Of a stretch of DNA of 64,000 nucleotides, positions 28,038-36,867 are shown piece by piece. The stretch spans positions 3,596,001 through 3,660,000 of the forward strand of contig NZ_JAGIOB010000001.1 in assembly GCF_017876495.1 (NCBI RefSeq), read 5' to 3'. The notes beneath the pieces were generated by a model, which saw only the letters and a program-made list of their open reading frames with translations, did no database searches and was not told the origin of the DNA. The stretch is from Microlunatus capsulatus. Lineage in GTDB: Bacteria; Actinomycetota; Actinomycetes; Propionibacteriales; Propionibacteriaceae. How positions within the stretch are numbered: the first letter of the stretch is position 1; each line of letters starts with the position of its first letter. Position numbers and translations under genes: made by a program.

Positions 28038-30134
28038 ATGCGTCCCCTCGAAGACCTCCAGCGCGTCGTGGCACCCCTGCACGTGGTGAGCGACTTCGAG
28101 CCGTCGGGCGACCAGCCGACGGCCATCGCCGAGCTGGAGCGGCGGATCAACGCCGGCGAGCAGGACGTCGTCCTGCTCGGCGCCACCGGCACCGGCAAGA
28201 CGGCCACCGTCGCCTGGCTGGCCGAGCGGGTGCAGCGCCCCATCCTGGTCATGCAGCCCAACAAGACCCTGGCCGCCCAGTTCGCGAACGAGCTCCGGCA
28301 CTTCTTCCCGAAGAACGCCGTCGAGTACTTCGTCTCGTACTACGACTACTACCAGCCTGAGGCCTACGTGCCGCAGACGGACACCTACATCGAGAAGGAC
28401 TCCTCGCTCAACGAGGAGGTCGAGCGGCTCCGGCACTCGGCGACCAACTCGCTGCTGACCCGCCGCGACGTCGTCGTGGTGGCCACGGTGTCGGCCATCT
28501 ACGGCCTGGGCACCCCGCAGGAGTACGTCGACCGGATGGTCGCGCTCAAGGTGGGCCAGGAGATCGAGCGCGACGCCCTGCTCCGGCAGCTCGTCGGCAT
28601 CCAGTACGCCCGCAACGACCTCGCGGGCACCCGGGGCACGTTCCGGGTGCGGGGCGACACCCTCGAGGTGTTCCCCATGTACGAGGAGCTGGCCGTCCGG
28701 ATCGAGTTCTTCGGCGACGAGATCGAGAAGCTCAGCACGCTGCACCCGCTCACCGGGGAGGTGGTGACCGAGGACGAGCACATCTACCTGTTCCCGGCCA
28801 GCCACTACGTCGCCGGGCCCGAGCGGATGGAGAAGGCCATCGCCCGGATCGAGACCGAGCTGGGGGAGCGGCTGGCCGAGCTCGAGAGCCAGAACAAGCT
28901 GCTCGAGGCCCAGCGGCTGCGGATGCGCACCAGCTACGACATCGAGATGATGCGCCAGATCGGGACCTGCTCGGGCATCGAGAACTACTCGAGCCACATC
29001 GACGGCCGCGGCCGCGGCACCGCGCCCTACTGCCTGCTCGACTACTTCCCCGAGGACTTCCTGCTCGTCGTCGACGAGTCGCACGTGACCATCCCGCAGA
29101 TCGGCGGGATGTACGAGGGCGACATGTCGCGCAAGCGGACGCTGGTCGACCACGGGTTCCGGCTGCCCAGTGCCATGGACAACCGGCCGCTGCGGTTCGA
29201 GGAGTTCGTCGAGCGGATCGGCCAGACGGTGTACCTCTCGGCCACGCCCGGCAACTACGAGCTGGCGCGCGGCGACGGCTTCGTCGAGCAGATCATCCGC
29301 CCGACGGGCCTGATCGACCCCGAGGTCATCGTCAAGCCCACCCAGGGCCAGATCGACGACCTGATGGGGGAGATCCGGCTCCGCGTCGAGCGCAAGGAGC
29401 GGGTCCTGGTCACCACCCTGACCAAGAAGATGTCGGAGGACCTCACCGACTACCTGCTGGAGAACGGCATCCGGACCCGGTACCTGCACTCCGAGGTCGA
29501 CACGCTGCAGCGGGTCGCCCTGCTCCGCGAGCTGCGGATGGGCGAGTACGACGTGCTGGTCGGCATCAACCTGCTTCGCGAGGGCCTCGACCTGCCCGAG
29601 GTGTCGCTGGTGGCCATCCTCGACGCCGACAAGGAGGGCTTCCTGCGCAGCGCGAAGAGCCTCATCCAGACGATCGGCCGCGCGGCCCGCAACGTGTCGG
29701 GCCAGGTGCACATGTACGCCGACTCGATCACCGACTCGATGGCCCAGGCCATCGACGAGACCAACCGGCGGCGCGACATCCAGGTGGCCTACAACCTCGA
29801 GCACGGCATCGACCCCAAGCCGCTGCAGAAGAAGATCGCCGACATCACCGACATGCTCGCCCGCGAGGACGCCGATACCGAGCAGCTGCTGAGCGGCCGC
29901 CCGCAGGGCAAGGGCAAGTCCCCGGTGCCGGCGCTCGGGCTCAAGGCCGGGGCCGACCACGGCCGTCGGCTGGGCGGGATGCCGGCGGGCGAGCTGGCCG
30001 ACCTCGTCCAGGAGCTCACCACCCAGATGCACGGGGCGGCCGCCGACCTGCAGTTCGAGGTGGCGGCCCGGCTGCGCGACGAGATCTCCGACCTCAAGAA
30101 GGAGCTGCGGCAGATGGTGGAGGCCAGCCGCTAG
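28038..30134 (+). CDS. uvrB: UvrABC excinuclease subunit B
   Basis: A 698-residue damage-verifying helicase of nucleotide excision repair. Walker A is GATGTGKT (residues 48-55). The beta-hairpin that clamps DNA includes [21 protein letters not shown] from about residue 97. The helicase II motifs [29 protein letters not shown] and QTIGRAARN are present. A UVR domain for UvrC binding closes the protein ([22 protein letters not shown]). UvrA loads UvrB and UvrC then incises. The gene is monocistronic, leaderless by its promoter, and followed by the terC riboswitch. Confidence 0.97.
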   Translation: MRPLEDLQRVVAPLHVVSDFEPSGDQPTAIAELERRINAGEQDVVLLGATGTGKTATVAWLAERVQRPILVMQPNKTLAAQFANELRHFFPKNAVEYFVSYYDYYQPEAYVPQTDTYIEKDSSLNEEVERLRHSATNSLLTRRDVVVVATVSAIYGLGTPQEYVDRMVALKVGQEIERDALLRQLVGIQYARNDLAGTRGTFRVRGDTLEVFPMYEELAVRIEFFGDEIEKLSTLHPLTGEVVTEDEHIYLFPASHYVAGPERMEKAIARIETELGERLAELESQNKLLEAQRLRMRTSYDIEMMRQIGTCSGIENYSSHIDGRGRGTAPYCLLDYFPEDFLLVVDESHVTIPQIGGMYEGDMSRKRTLVDHGFRLPSAMDNRPLRFEEFVERIGQTVYLSATPGNYELARGDGFVEQIIRPTGLIDPEVIVKPTQGQIDDLMGEIRLRVERKERVLVTTLTKKMSEDLTDYLLENGIRTRYLHSEVDTLQRVALLRELRMGEYDVLVGINLLREGLDLPEVSLVAILDADKEGFLRSAKSLIQTIGRAARNVSGQVHMYADSITDSMAQAIDETNRRRDIQVAYNLEHGIDPKPLQKKIADITDMLAREDADTEQLLSGRPQGKGKSPVPALGLKAGADHGRRLGGMPAGELADLVQELTTQMHGAAADLQFEVAARLRDEISDLKKELRQMVEASR

Positions 30135-30158
30135 CAGCCAGGGCCGGTCCGGACGGGG

Positions 30159-30187
30159 TCGAGATCCGCGGCCCGGGCTGCCATACT
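30159..30187 (+). promoter_or_regulatory. Probable promoter of terC
   Basis: TCGAGA (30159-30164), 17 bases and CATACT (30182-30187) would start a transcript near 30194, exactly ahead of the riboswitch core. Confidence 0.45.
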
Positions 30188-30194
30188 GACCGGC

Positions 30195-30335
30195 GGAGGG
30201 GAGTATTCCCTCGCGTCGGCATCGTCATCACGGACGTGCGTGGGCGGGCGACGCCCGGACCGCGCCTCCCGGTGCCCCGGTCAACTCGGTTGGCGGAAGA
30301 GACCTCCGAGACCTCGACGTCTCCTGACCTGTCTC
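30195..30335 (+). promoter_or_regulatory. yybP-ykoY (manganese-sensing) riboswitch
   Basis: The terC leader shows the hallmarks of the yybP-ykoY family in order: GAGGGGAGTATTCCC (30196-30210), the conserved CATCGTCATCACGG (30220-30233), a G+C-rich stem region with CCGGTGCCCCGG, then TCAACTCGGTTGGCGG (30281-30296) and AGAGACCTCCGAG (30298-30310). These RNAs bind Mn2+ and switch on exporters; TerC-family proteins are among their classical targets. The exact 3' boundary and the expression platform near 30311-30345 are inferred. Confidence 0.75.
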
Positions 30336-30348
30336 GGAAGGTACCCCT

Positions 30349-31398
30349 GTGCACGTTCACCCCTACGCCTGGGCCATCACCGTCGTGGTGATGGTCGCGA
30401 TCCTCACGATCGACGTCTTCATCATCGGCCGCCGGCCGCACGAGCCCTCCACGAAGGAGGCCTCGATCGCCATCGGCTTCTTCGTCGGGCTGGCCGTCCT
30501 GTTCGGCCTGGGGGTCTGGTTCGTCTCGGGCGGCCAGTACGCCGGGGAGTTCTTCGCCGGCTGGATCACCGAGTACAGCCTCTCGGTCGACAACCTCTTC
30601 ATCTTCCTCATCATCATGAGCAAGCTGAAGGTGCCCCGCGAGCTGCAGCAGTTCGCGCTGCTCGTCGGCATCATCCTGGCGCTGATCTTCCGCGGCATCT
30701 TCATCGCCGTCGGCGCCGCCGCCATCGAGCGGTTCGCCTGGGTGTTCTTCATCTTCGGCGCGTTCCTCGTCTACACCGCGGTCAAGCTGTTCCTCGACTA
30801 CCGCAAGCACGACGACGAGGAGGACGCCCCGGACAACCCGCTGATGCGGCTCGTCCGCCGCCGCTTCAACGCGACCGAGGACTTCCGCGGCACCAAGCTG
30901 ACGGTCAAGGAGCAGGGCAAGCGCTTCATCACGCCGATGTTCTTCGTCATCGTCGCCCTGGGCAGCACCGACCTGCTGTTCGCCCTGGACTCGATCCCGG
31001 CGATCTACGGGCTCACCCAGGAGCCGTACCTGGTCTTCGCGGCCAACGTCTTCGCGCTGATGGGCCTGCGGCAGCTGTACTTCCTCATCGGCGGCCTGCT
31101 GAAGAAGCTCGTCTACCTCTCCCTCGGCCTCTCGGTCATCCTCGCCTTCATCGGCGTCAAGCTCGTGCTGCACGCCCTGCACGAGTACCACTGGGCCGAC
31201 TGGGCGCCCTGGGGCGGGGAGATCCCGATCTGGTTCTCGCTGCTGGTCATCGTCGGCACCCTGGCCATCACGACCGTGGCCAGCCTGCTGAAGTCGCGGC
31301 GCGACCCGGCCGAGCCGACCGAGCCGCTGACCGAGCAGGACGCCGCCGAGCGTCCCGCCGGCATCGCCGACCGCGGCACCCCGCCGGCCGCCTCCTAG
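30349..31398 (+). CDS. TerC-family integral membrane protein, probable metal exporter
   Basis: A 349-residue protein with about nine membrane segments. TerC motifs are visible: EYSLSVDNLFIFLIIM (about 78-93), and GSTDLLFALDSIPAIYGLTQEPYLVFAANVFALMGLRQLYFLI with its membrane-embedded acidic residues. The C-terminal tail is hydrophilic. TerC proteins of this type (MeeF/Alx-like) export Mn2+ and can assist metalation of secreted proteins. Manganese control here is supported by the riboswitch in the leader. GTG 30349 is chosen because GGAAGG lies 9 bases upstream. Tellurite resistance, the historical name, is not implied. A bidirectional terminator separates it from lon. Confidence 0.88.
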   Translation: MHVHPYAWAITVVVMVAILTIDVFIIGRRPHEPSTKEASIAIGFFVGLAVLFGLGVWFVSGGQYAGEFFAGWITEYSLSVDNLFIFLIIMSKLKVPRELQQFALLVGIILALIFRGIFIAVGAAAIERFAWVFFIFGAFLVYTAVKLFLDYRKHDDEEDAPDNPLMRLVRRRFNATEDFRGTKLTVKEQGKRFITPMFFVIVALGSTDLLFALDSIPAIYGLTQEPYLVFAANVFALMGLRQLYFLIGGLLKKLVYLSLGLSVILAFIGVKLVLHALHEYHWADWAPWGGEIPIWFSLLVIVGTLAITTVASLLKSRRDPAEPTEPLTEQDAAERPAGIADRGTPPAAS

Positions 31399-31462
31399 CC
31401 CGACAGCCGACGGCACCTGCGGGTGCCGCCGGCCACGGCCACCCGCACCACCGCCGGACGCG

Positions 31463-31502
31463 CAGCGGCCGGGCCCGCCCCGAGGGGTGGACCCGGCCGC
31501 TG
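31463..31502. terminator. Bidirectional terminator between terC and lon
   Basis: Arms CAGCGGCCGGG (31463-31473) and CCCGGCCGCTG (31492-31502) are perfect complements, with further CCCC/GGGG pairing inside. A smaller hairpin, CGGCACC/GGTGCCG, lies at 31411-31428. Both serve the convergent terC and lon units. Confidence 0.7.
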
Positions 31503-31518
31503 GTGCGTCCGTCCGCCG

Positions 31519-33876
31519 TCAGGCGGCGAGCCGCTCCGCCTGCTCGGCGGCGGGCTCGATGGCCTGCCGGACCAGGGCGGCGACGTCGGTCATCGGCCGG
31601 ACGTCGATCGCCTCCAGCACGTCCGCGGGGACGTCGTCCAGGTCGGGCTCGTTGCGCTGCGGCACGAAGACCGTCGTCAGCCCGGCCCGCTGGGCGGCGA
31701 GCAGCTTCTGCTTGAGGCCGCCGATCGGCAGCACCCGGCCGTTCAGGGTGACCTCGCCAGTCATCCCGACCTCCCCGCGGACGGGGCGGCCCAGCGCCAT
31801 AGACGTCAGCGCCGTCACCATGGTGACGCCCGCCGAGGGGCCGTCCTTCGGCACGGCGCCGGCCGGCACGTGGACGTGGATCGGGCCGTAGAGCACCGAC
31901 GTGTCGGTGATCCCCAGCTCGTGGGCGTGGGCCCGGACGTAGGAGAGGGCGATCTGCGCCGACTCCTTCATGACGTCACCCAGCTGCCCGGTGAGGGTCA
32001 GCCCGCCGCCCCCGGAGCCGGTGGACCCCTCGCCCGCCGGCACCGCGCTGGCCTCGATGAAGAGGACGTCGCCGCCCAGCCCGGTCACGGCCAGCCCGGT
32101 CGCGACGCCCGGCACCGCGGTGCGCTCGTGCGCGTCGGGGGTGAAGCGCGGCCGTCCGAGGTACTCGCGCAGCGTCGAGCGGTCGATGACCAGCGGCTCG
32201 GGGCTCTCGCTCCGGGCCAGCTTCGTGGCCGCCTTGCGCATCGCCTTGGCCAGCAGCCGCTCGAGCTGGCGGACGCCCGGCTCGCGGGTGTAGTCCGCCG
32301 CGATCTCGCGCAGCGCCTCGTCGTCGACCCGGACCTCGTCCTCGGTCAGCGCGGCGAGGCCGAGCTGGCGGGGGAGCAGGTACTGCCGGGCGATGGCGAT
32401 CTTGTCGTCCTCGGTGTAGCCGTCCAGCTGGACGAGCTCCATCCGGTCCAGCAGCGCCTGCGGGATCGTCTCGATGACGTTGGCGGTGGCCAGGAAGACC
32501 ACGTCGGAGAGGTCGAGGTCGACCTCGAGGTAGTGGTCCCGGAAGGTGTGGTTCTGCGCGGGGTCGAGGACCTCGAGCAGGGCCGCCGCCGGGTCGCCGC
32601 GGTAGTCGGCGCCGACCTTGTCGATCTCGTCGAGCAGCACGACGGGGTTCATCGAGCCGGCCTCGGTGAGGGCCCGGACGATCCGCCCCGGCAGCGCGCC
32701 GACGTAGGTGCGGCGGTGCCCGCGGATCTCGGCCTCGTCGCGGACGCCGCCCAGGGCGACGCGGACGAACTTCCGGCCCAGCGCGCGGGCGACGGACTCA
32801 CCCAGGGAGGTCTTGCCGACCCCGGGCGGGCCGACGAGCGCCATCACGGCACCGGAGCCGCGGCCGCCGACGACCTCGAGGTGCCGCTCGGCGCGGCGGG
32901 AGCGGACGGCCAGGTACTCCACGATCCGGTCCTTGACGTCCTCCAGGCCGTGGTGGTCGGCGTCCAGCACCTCGCGGGCGCCGACGACGTCGGTGGTGTC
33001 GGTGGTCCGCTGCCCCCAGGGCAGGTCGAGGACGGTGTCGAGCCAGGTCCGCAGGTAGCCCGACTCCGGGCTCTGGTCGCTGGCCCGCTCGAGCTTGGAG
33101 ACCTCGCGCAGCGCGGCCTTGCGGACGTCGTCGGGCAGGTCGGCCTCCTCGACGCGCGTCCGGTAGTCCTGGGCGCCGTCGGGCTCGTCCTCGCCGAGCT
33201 CCTTGCGGATGGCGGCGAGCTGCTGGCGGAGCAGGAACTCCCGCTGGCTCTTCTCCATGCCCTCGCGGACGTCGTCGGCGATCTTGTCGTTGACCTCGGT
33301 CTCGGCCAGGTGGTCCTTGGCCCAGGTGACGAGGACGCGCAGCCGCTCGGCCACGTCCGGGGTCTCGAGGAGCTGGCGCTTCTGAGCGTCGGTGAGCCAG
33401 GAGGCGTAGCCGGCCAGGTCGGCGAGCGCGGAGGGGTCGGTCACCTTGTTGACGGTGTCGATGACCTGCCAGGCGTCGCGGCGCTGCAGCGTGGCGACGA
33501 CCAGCGCCTTGTACTCGGCGGCCAGCTTCGTCACCTCCTCGCTGTCGTGCCCCTCGGTGCCGAGCTCCTCGGCCTCCACCCAGAGGGCGGTGCCGGGGCC
33601 GGACACGCCGGAGCCGATGCGGACGCGCTGCTCGGCGCGGATGACGGCGGCGGCCTCGCCGCTGGCGAGCCGGCCGATCTGCACGATGGAGGCCTCGACG
33701 CCGTAGGAGGCGTAGCGGTCCTCGAGGCGGGGGGCGACGAGCAGGTGCCCGTCGCTGTGGGAGTTGGCGGCGTCGACGGCCGCGCGGGCGGCGTCGTCCA
33801 GCTCGATCGGCACGACCATGCCGGGAAGCACGACGAGGTCGGTCAGGAACAGGACGGGGAGCCGGGTGGTCGACAT
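31519..33876 (-). CDS. lon: ATP-dependent protease Lon
   Basis: A 785-residue LonA-type protease in the usual order: the N-terminal substrate-binding domain begins LPVLFLTDLVVLPGM; the AAA+ module has Walker A GPPGVGKTS and Walker B VVLLDEIDKVG; the C-terminal serine-lysine protease has PKDGPSAG (S681) and the lysine 43 residues later (K724). It degrades misfolded and short-lived regulatory proteins. On the minus strand the ATG follows GGAGGTAA. A HAIR-like HspR site lies about 40 bases upstream, suggesting heat-shock control. Many actinobacteria lack Lon, so its presence next to terC is worth noting. Confidence 0.95.
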   Translation of the reverse strand: MSTTRLPVLFLTDLVVLPGMVVPIELDDAARAAVDAANSHSDGHLLVAPRLEDRYASYGVEASIVQIGRLASGEAAAVIRAEQRVRIGSGVSGPGTALWVEAEELGTEGHDSEEVTKLAAEYKALVVATLQRRDAWQVIDTVNKVTDPSALADLAGYASWLTDAQKRQLLETPDVAERLRVLVTWAKDHLAETEVNDKIADDVREGMEKSQREFLLRQQLAAIRKELGEDEPDGAQDYRTRVEEADLPDDVRKAALREVSKLERASDQSPESGYLRTWLDTVLDLPWGQRTTDTTDVVGAREVLDADHHGLEDVKDRIVEYLAVRSRRAERHLEVVGGRGSGAVMALVGPPGVGKTSLGESVARALGRKFVRVALGGVRDEAEIRGHRRTYVGALPGRIVRALTEAGSMNPVVLLDEIDKVGADYRGDPAAALLEVLDPAQNHTFRDHYLEVDLDLSDVVFLATANVIETIPQALLDRMELVQLDGYTEDDKIAIARQYLLPRQLGLAALTEDEVRVDDEALREIAADYTREPGVRQLERLLAKAMRKAATKLARSESPEPLVIDRSTLREYLGRPRFTPDAHERTAVPGVATGLAVTGLGGDVLFIEASAVPAGEGSTGSGGGGLTLTGQLGDVMKESAQIALSYVRAHAHELGITDTSVLYGPIHVHVPAGAVPKDGPSAGVTMVTALTSMALGRPVRGEVGMTGEVTLNGRVLPIGGLKQKLLAAQRAGLTTVFVPQRNEPDLDDVPADVLEAIDVRPMTDVAALVRQAIEPAAEQAERLAA

Positions 33877-33908
33877 GAGGGTTACCTCCAGGAACGGGTC
33901 GCCCGGTG

Positions 33909-33929
33909 GTTGAGCGACATCGACTCAAG
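33909..33929 (-). promoter_or_regulatory. HAIR-like HspR operator upstream of lon
   Basis: Read on the minus strand, CTTGAGT, 7 bases, GCTCAAC. The HAIR consensus is CTTGAGT-N7-ACTCAAG: the first half-site is perfect, the second matches 5 of 7. It lies 33 bases from the lon ATG. HspR control of lon is known in Streptomyces. Confidence 0.6.
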
Positions 33930-33975
33930 GCTGTCGCCGAGAAGATTCTTCCGGCGTCCGCCGTGGGCGAACGGA

Positions 33976-33998
33976 GGCCGCTCCCGCGCGGAGCGGCC
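33976..33998 (-). terminator. Terminator after the SDR gene
   Basis: A perfect 9-bp stem, GGCCGCTCC/GGAGCGGCC, with a CGCGC loop, lies just past the SDR stop on the minus strand. Confidence 0.5.
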
Positions 33999-34010
33999 CC
34001 GTCCGCTCGC

Positions 34011-34814
34011 TCAGCCCAGCCGGGTGCCGCCGATGCCGCCGTCGACGGCGAGCGTCGTCCCCTGGACCATCCGCCCGCCGTCGCCGGCCAGGAAGACGAC
34101 GGCCGCGGCGACGTCCTCGGGCCGGACCACCACGCCGGCCGGGGTGGTGGCCGCCATCGCGTCCAGCACCGGCCGCGCGGCGGCGTTCCCCGGCGTCAGG
34201 GTCACCCCGGGCGCGACCCCGTTCACCCGCACACCGCGCGGGCCGTACTCCGCGGCCCAGGCCCGGGTCAGCTGCTCGTCCGCCGCCTTGGTGGCGGTGT
34301 AGAGGGCGCCGAAGGGGCTGCCGACCCGGGCCATCCAGGACCCGACGGTGACGATGCCGCCCGCGCCCCGGGCGGCCATCGCCGGTGCGAGGGCGCCGAC
34401 CAGGACGTGCGGGGCCCGGACGTTCACCGCCAGCATGGCGTCGAGGTCGGCGTCGGGGAGGTCCTCGGTGGCGCCTACGGGGTAGAGGCCCGCGTTGTTC
34501 ACCAGCAGGTCGACGTGCCCGCCGAGCGCCGCGGCGGCCTCGACGGCGAAGCGGCGCAGCCCCGCGTAGGACCCGGCGAGGTCGACGGCCACGACGTGCG
34601 CCTCGCCGCCCGCCGCGCGGAGCTCGGCGACCAGGGCGGCGCCGCGGTCCGCGTCCCGGCCGCTGACGACGACGGCCGCCCCGGCGGCTGACAGCGCGCG
34701 GGCGACGGCGGCGCCGATGCCGCTGGTGGAGCCGGTGACGAGGGCGTGCCGCCCGGTGAGGGGGCGGGAGGTGGTGGGTTCGGGGGCGGGCCGCCGTGCG
34801 GTCGTGGAGGTCAT
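34011..34814 (-). CDS. SDR-family oxidoreductase
   Basis: A 267-residue classical short-chain dehydrogenase. The cofactor motif is TGSTSGIG (residues 27-34), with LVNNAG later and the catalytic YTATK (Y172, K176) preceded by a serine in VGSWMARVG. NADP(H) preference is likely because of R in SGRDADRG after beta-strand 2, but the substrate is unknown. The open frame extends 24 codons upstream, but the ATG at 34814 gives the conserved start and avoids the divergent promoter. It is divergent from an MmyB-type regulator, a pairing often seen and suggesting that the regulator controls it. Confidence 0.85.
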   Translation of the reverse strand: MTSTTARRPAPEPTTSRPLTGRHALVTGSTSGIGAAVARALSAAGAAVVVSGRDADRGAALVAELRAAGGEAHVVAVDLAGSYAGLRRFAVEAAAALGGHVDLLVNNAGLYPVGATEDLPDADLDAMLAVNVRAPHVLVGALAPAMAARGAGGIVTVGSWMARVGSPFGALYTATKAADEQLTRAWAAEYGPRGVRVNGVAPGVTLTPGNAAARPVLDAMAATTPAGVVVRPEDVAAAVVFLAGDGGRMVQGTTLAVDGGIGGTRLG

Positions 34815-34816
34815 GG

Positions 34817-34869
34817 GCCCAGGTCTACGGCGCGCGGGACGCCCGGCCCAGACCCCGTCGGACCTGGGC
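34817..34869. promoter_or_regulatory. Inverted GCCCAGGTC half-sites between SDR and regulator
   Basis: GCCCAGGTC (34817-34825) and its exact complement GACCTGGGC (34861-34869) lie 35 bases apart in the divergent intergenic region. They are candidate operator half-sites for the adjacent HTH protein. Confidence 0.4.
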
Positions 34870-34903
34870 ACGCCAGGACCAGGCACGGAGGACGGGGGCC
34901 TCC

Positions 34904-34915
34904 TAGGCTGGCCCC
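34904..34915 (+). promoter_or_regulatory. -10 element for the leaderless MmyB-type regulator
   Basis: TAGGCT (34904-34909) ends six bases before GTG 34916. Confidence 0.5.
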
Positions 34916-35758
34916 GTGAGCCGCGACCGCGCCGCCCTGGGCGCCTTCCTCCGCTCCCGCCGGGACGCGCTGACGCCGGCCCGGGCGGGCATCGCGGCGT
35001 TCCCCGGGCCGCGGCGGGTCCCCGGGCTGCGCAAGGAGGAGCTGGCGGTCCTGGCCGGGGTCAGCGCCGACTACTACAGCCGGCTGGAGCAGGGCCGGCA
35101 GGCCCACGTCTCGCGGGCGGTCCTGGACGCGCTGGCCCGGGCGCTGCGGCTCGACGCCGTCGAGCAGGCGCACCTGCGGGAGCTGGCGGACCCCGACGCG
35201 GGGCGTCGGCCGGCGCCGGCGGGACGGCAGCGCGCCGACCCCGGGCTGCTGCGGCTGATGGCGTCGCTCGACCACCGGCCCGTCCTGCTGCTGGGCCGCC
35301 GCGCCGAGGTGCTGGCGGCGAACGGGCTCTTCGCCGCGGTGGTCGCCGAGCTGCCCGCGGGATCGAGCTTCGCGCGCTTCCTGCTGCTCGACCCGCTGGC
35401 GCGGGAGCGGGTGACGAACTGGGCCGACTTCGCCGCCGCCACCGTCGCGACGCTGCGCCGCGAGGCCGGCCGGGAACCGGACGACCGGCGGCTGGCGGCG
35501 CTGGTCGCCGAGCTCCGCGCCGACCCCGACGTCGACCGCTGGTGGTCCGACCACGCCGTCCGCGACCTCGCCCCAGCGGCCAAGGAGATCGACCACCCGG
35601 TGGCCGGGCCGCTCTCCTTCGACGTCGAGGTCGTGCGCGCGCCGCACGACCCGGACCAGCACCTGGTGGTCTACACCGCCCGGCCGGGCTCGGCCACCGC
35701 CCGGATGCTCCCGCTGCTGGCCAGCTGGACCCCGGCGCTGCCCGGCGCCGGCGCGTGA
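34916..35758 (+). CDS. XRE-type regulator with MmyB-like ligand domain
   Basis: A 280-residue transcription regulator. An N-terminal Cro/C1 helix-turn-helix (about residues 8-80) contains the typical PGLRKEELAVLAGVSADYYSRLEQGR. A C-terminal MmyB-like ligand-binding domain (about 105-270) includes VLAANGLFAAVVAEL, RFLLLDPLARERVTNWADFAAATVATLRREAG and DVRRWWSDH-like DVDRWWSDH. Such proteins are abundant in actinobacteria and often repress a divergent SDR gene while binding a small molecule, possibly a fatty acid by analogy with the solved structure. The GTG start sits at leaderless distance from TAGGCT. Confidence 0.85.
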   Translation: MSRDRAALGAFLRSRRDALTPARAGIAAFPGPRRVPGLRKEELAVLAGVSADYYSRLEQGRQAHVSRAVLDALARALRLDAVEQAHLRELADPDAGRRPAPAGRQRADPGLLRLMASLDHRPVLLLGRRAEVLAANGLFAAVVAELPAGSSFARFLLLDPLARERVTNWADFAAATVATLRREAGREPDDRRLAALVAELRADPDVDRWWSDHAVRDLAPAAKEIDHPVAGPLSFDVEVVRAPHDPDQHLVVYTARPGSATARMLPLLASWTPALPGAGA

Positions 35759-35847
35759 CAGACGTCATCCCCGACCCGGGAGCCGCTCACCGGAGCCGGT
35801 GAGGCCGCGCACTACCCGGGCGCCCGCACCCGGGGGACGGTGGGGAC

Positions 35848-36867
35848 ATGACCGCTCCCGCCCCCTCCTCCGTCCTCCGGTCCGGCCCGCCGGACCCCGA
35901 GCGCCCCGCCGTCGAGGTCCGCGGGCTCCGCCGCCGCTACCGGGGCGCGGGCCGTCGCTCCCGGGGGGCGGACGCCGGCTACGAGGCGGTCCGCGGTGTC
36001 GACCTCGAGGTGCACCGGGGGGAGCTCCTCGCCCTGCTGGGCACCAACGGCGCCGGCAAGACCTCGACGCTCGAGGTCGTCGAGGGACTGGCCCCGGCCA
36101 GCGGCGGCAGCGTCCGGGTGCTCGGCCTCGACCCCTGGGCCGACCGGGCCCGGCTGCGGCCGCGGATCGGCATCATGCTGCAGGAGGGCGGCTTCCCGGG
36201 CGCGCTGACCGTGGCGGAGATGGCCACGCTGTGGCACCGGACGCTGGACCGGCCCCGCAGCGTCGCGGAGGCGCTCGGGATGGTGGTGCTGGACCACCGC
36301 GCCGGGTCGCCCATCGAGAGCCTGTCCGGCGGCGAGCGCCGGCGGCTGGACCTGGCCCTGGCGCTGATGGGGCGGCCCGAGGTGCTGTTCCTCGACGAGC
36401 CGACCACCGGCCTGGACCCGCAGAGCCGCCGGGCCACCTGGGACCTGGTCCGCAGCCTGCTCGACGCCGAGACGACGGTGCTGCTCACCACCCACTACCT
36501 CGAGGAGGCCGAGGAGCTGGCCGACCGGATCGCCATCCTGCACGAGGGCGCGGTGGCCACGTCCGGGACGCTGCACGACATCGTCTCCCGGCAGCCGACC
36601 CGCATCTCGTTCGCGGTGCAGGACCCGGCCGACCTGGACGGCCTGCGGGCCGTCCTCGGCGCCGCCGTCACCTGCGATCAGCAGGGCGGCCGCCCGCGCG
36701 CTCGGCTGGAGACCTTCGACCCGCCCGCCGTCCTCACCGCCCTGCTCGGCTGGGCCGACGGCCGCGACCTCCCCGACCTCACCGTCCTGCCGGGAACCCT
36801 CGAGCAGGCCTTCCTCGACGTCGCCCGCACCCCGGCGTCGGCCCCGACCCCGGCAGGAGCCCGCTGA
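35848..36867 (+). CDS. ABC-2 type exporter ATPase
   Basis: A 339-residue ATPase of the drug/antibiotic export (DrrA/CcmA-like) class. Walker A is GTNGAGKTS (residues 65-73), the signature LSGGERRRLDLALAL, Walker [14 protein letters not shown] and the H-loop region LLTTHYLEEAEEL. A C-terminal extension of about 90 residues, ending FDPPAVLTALLGW..LPGTLEQAFLDVA, matches the DrrA-like C-domain. A basic insertion (GRRSRGADAGY) sits in the A-loop region. The stop overlaps the permease ATG. It is the first gene of a four-gene export and two-component operon. The exported substrate cannot be inferred. Confidence 0.9.
   Translation: MTAPAPSSVLRSGPPDPERPAVEVRGLRRRYRGAGRRSRGADAGYEAVRGVDLEVHRGELLALLGTNGAGKTSTLEVVEGLAPASGGSVRVLGLDPWADRARLRPRIGIMLQEGGFPGALTVAEMATLWHRTLDRPRSVAEALGMVVLDHRAGSPIESLSGGERRRLDLALALMGRPEVLFLDEPTTGLDPQSRRATWDLVRSLLDAETTVLLTTHYLEEAEELADRIAILHEGAVATSGTLHDIVSRQPTRISFAVQDPADLDGLRAVLGAAVTCDQQGGRPRARLETFDPPAVLTALLGWADGRDLPDLTVLPGTLEQAFLDVARTPASAPTPAGAR

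Noticed and set aside
27921-30032. A 703-codon open frame antisense to uvrB
   Set aside because: Same shadow effect of high third-position G+C; no recognisable domain.
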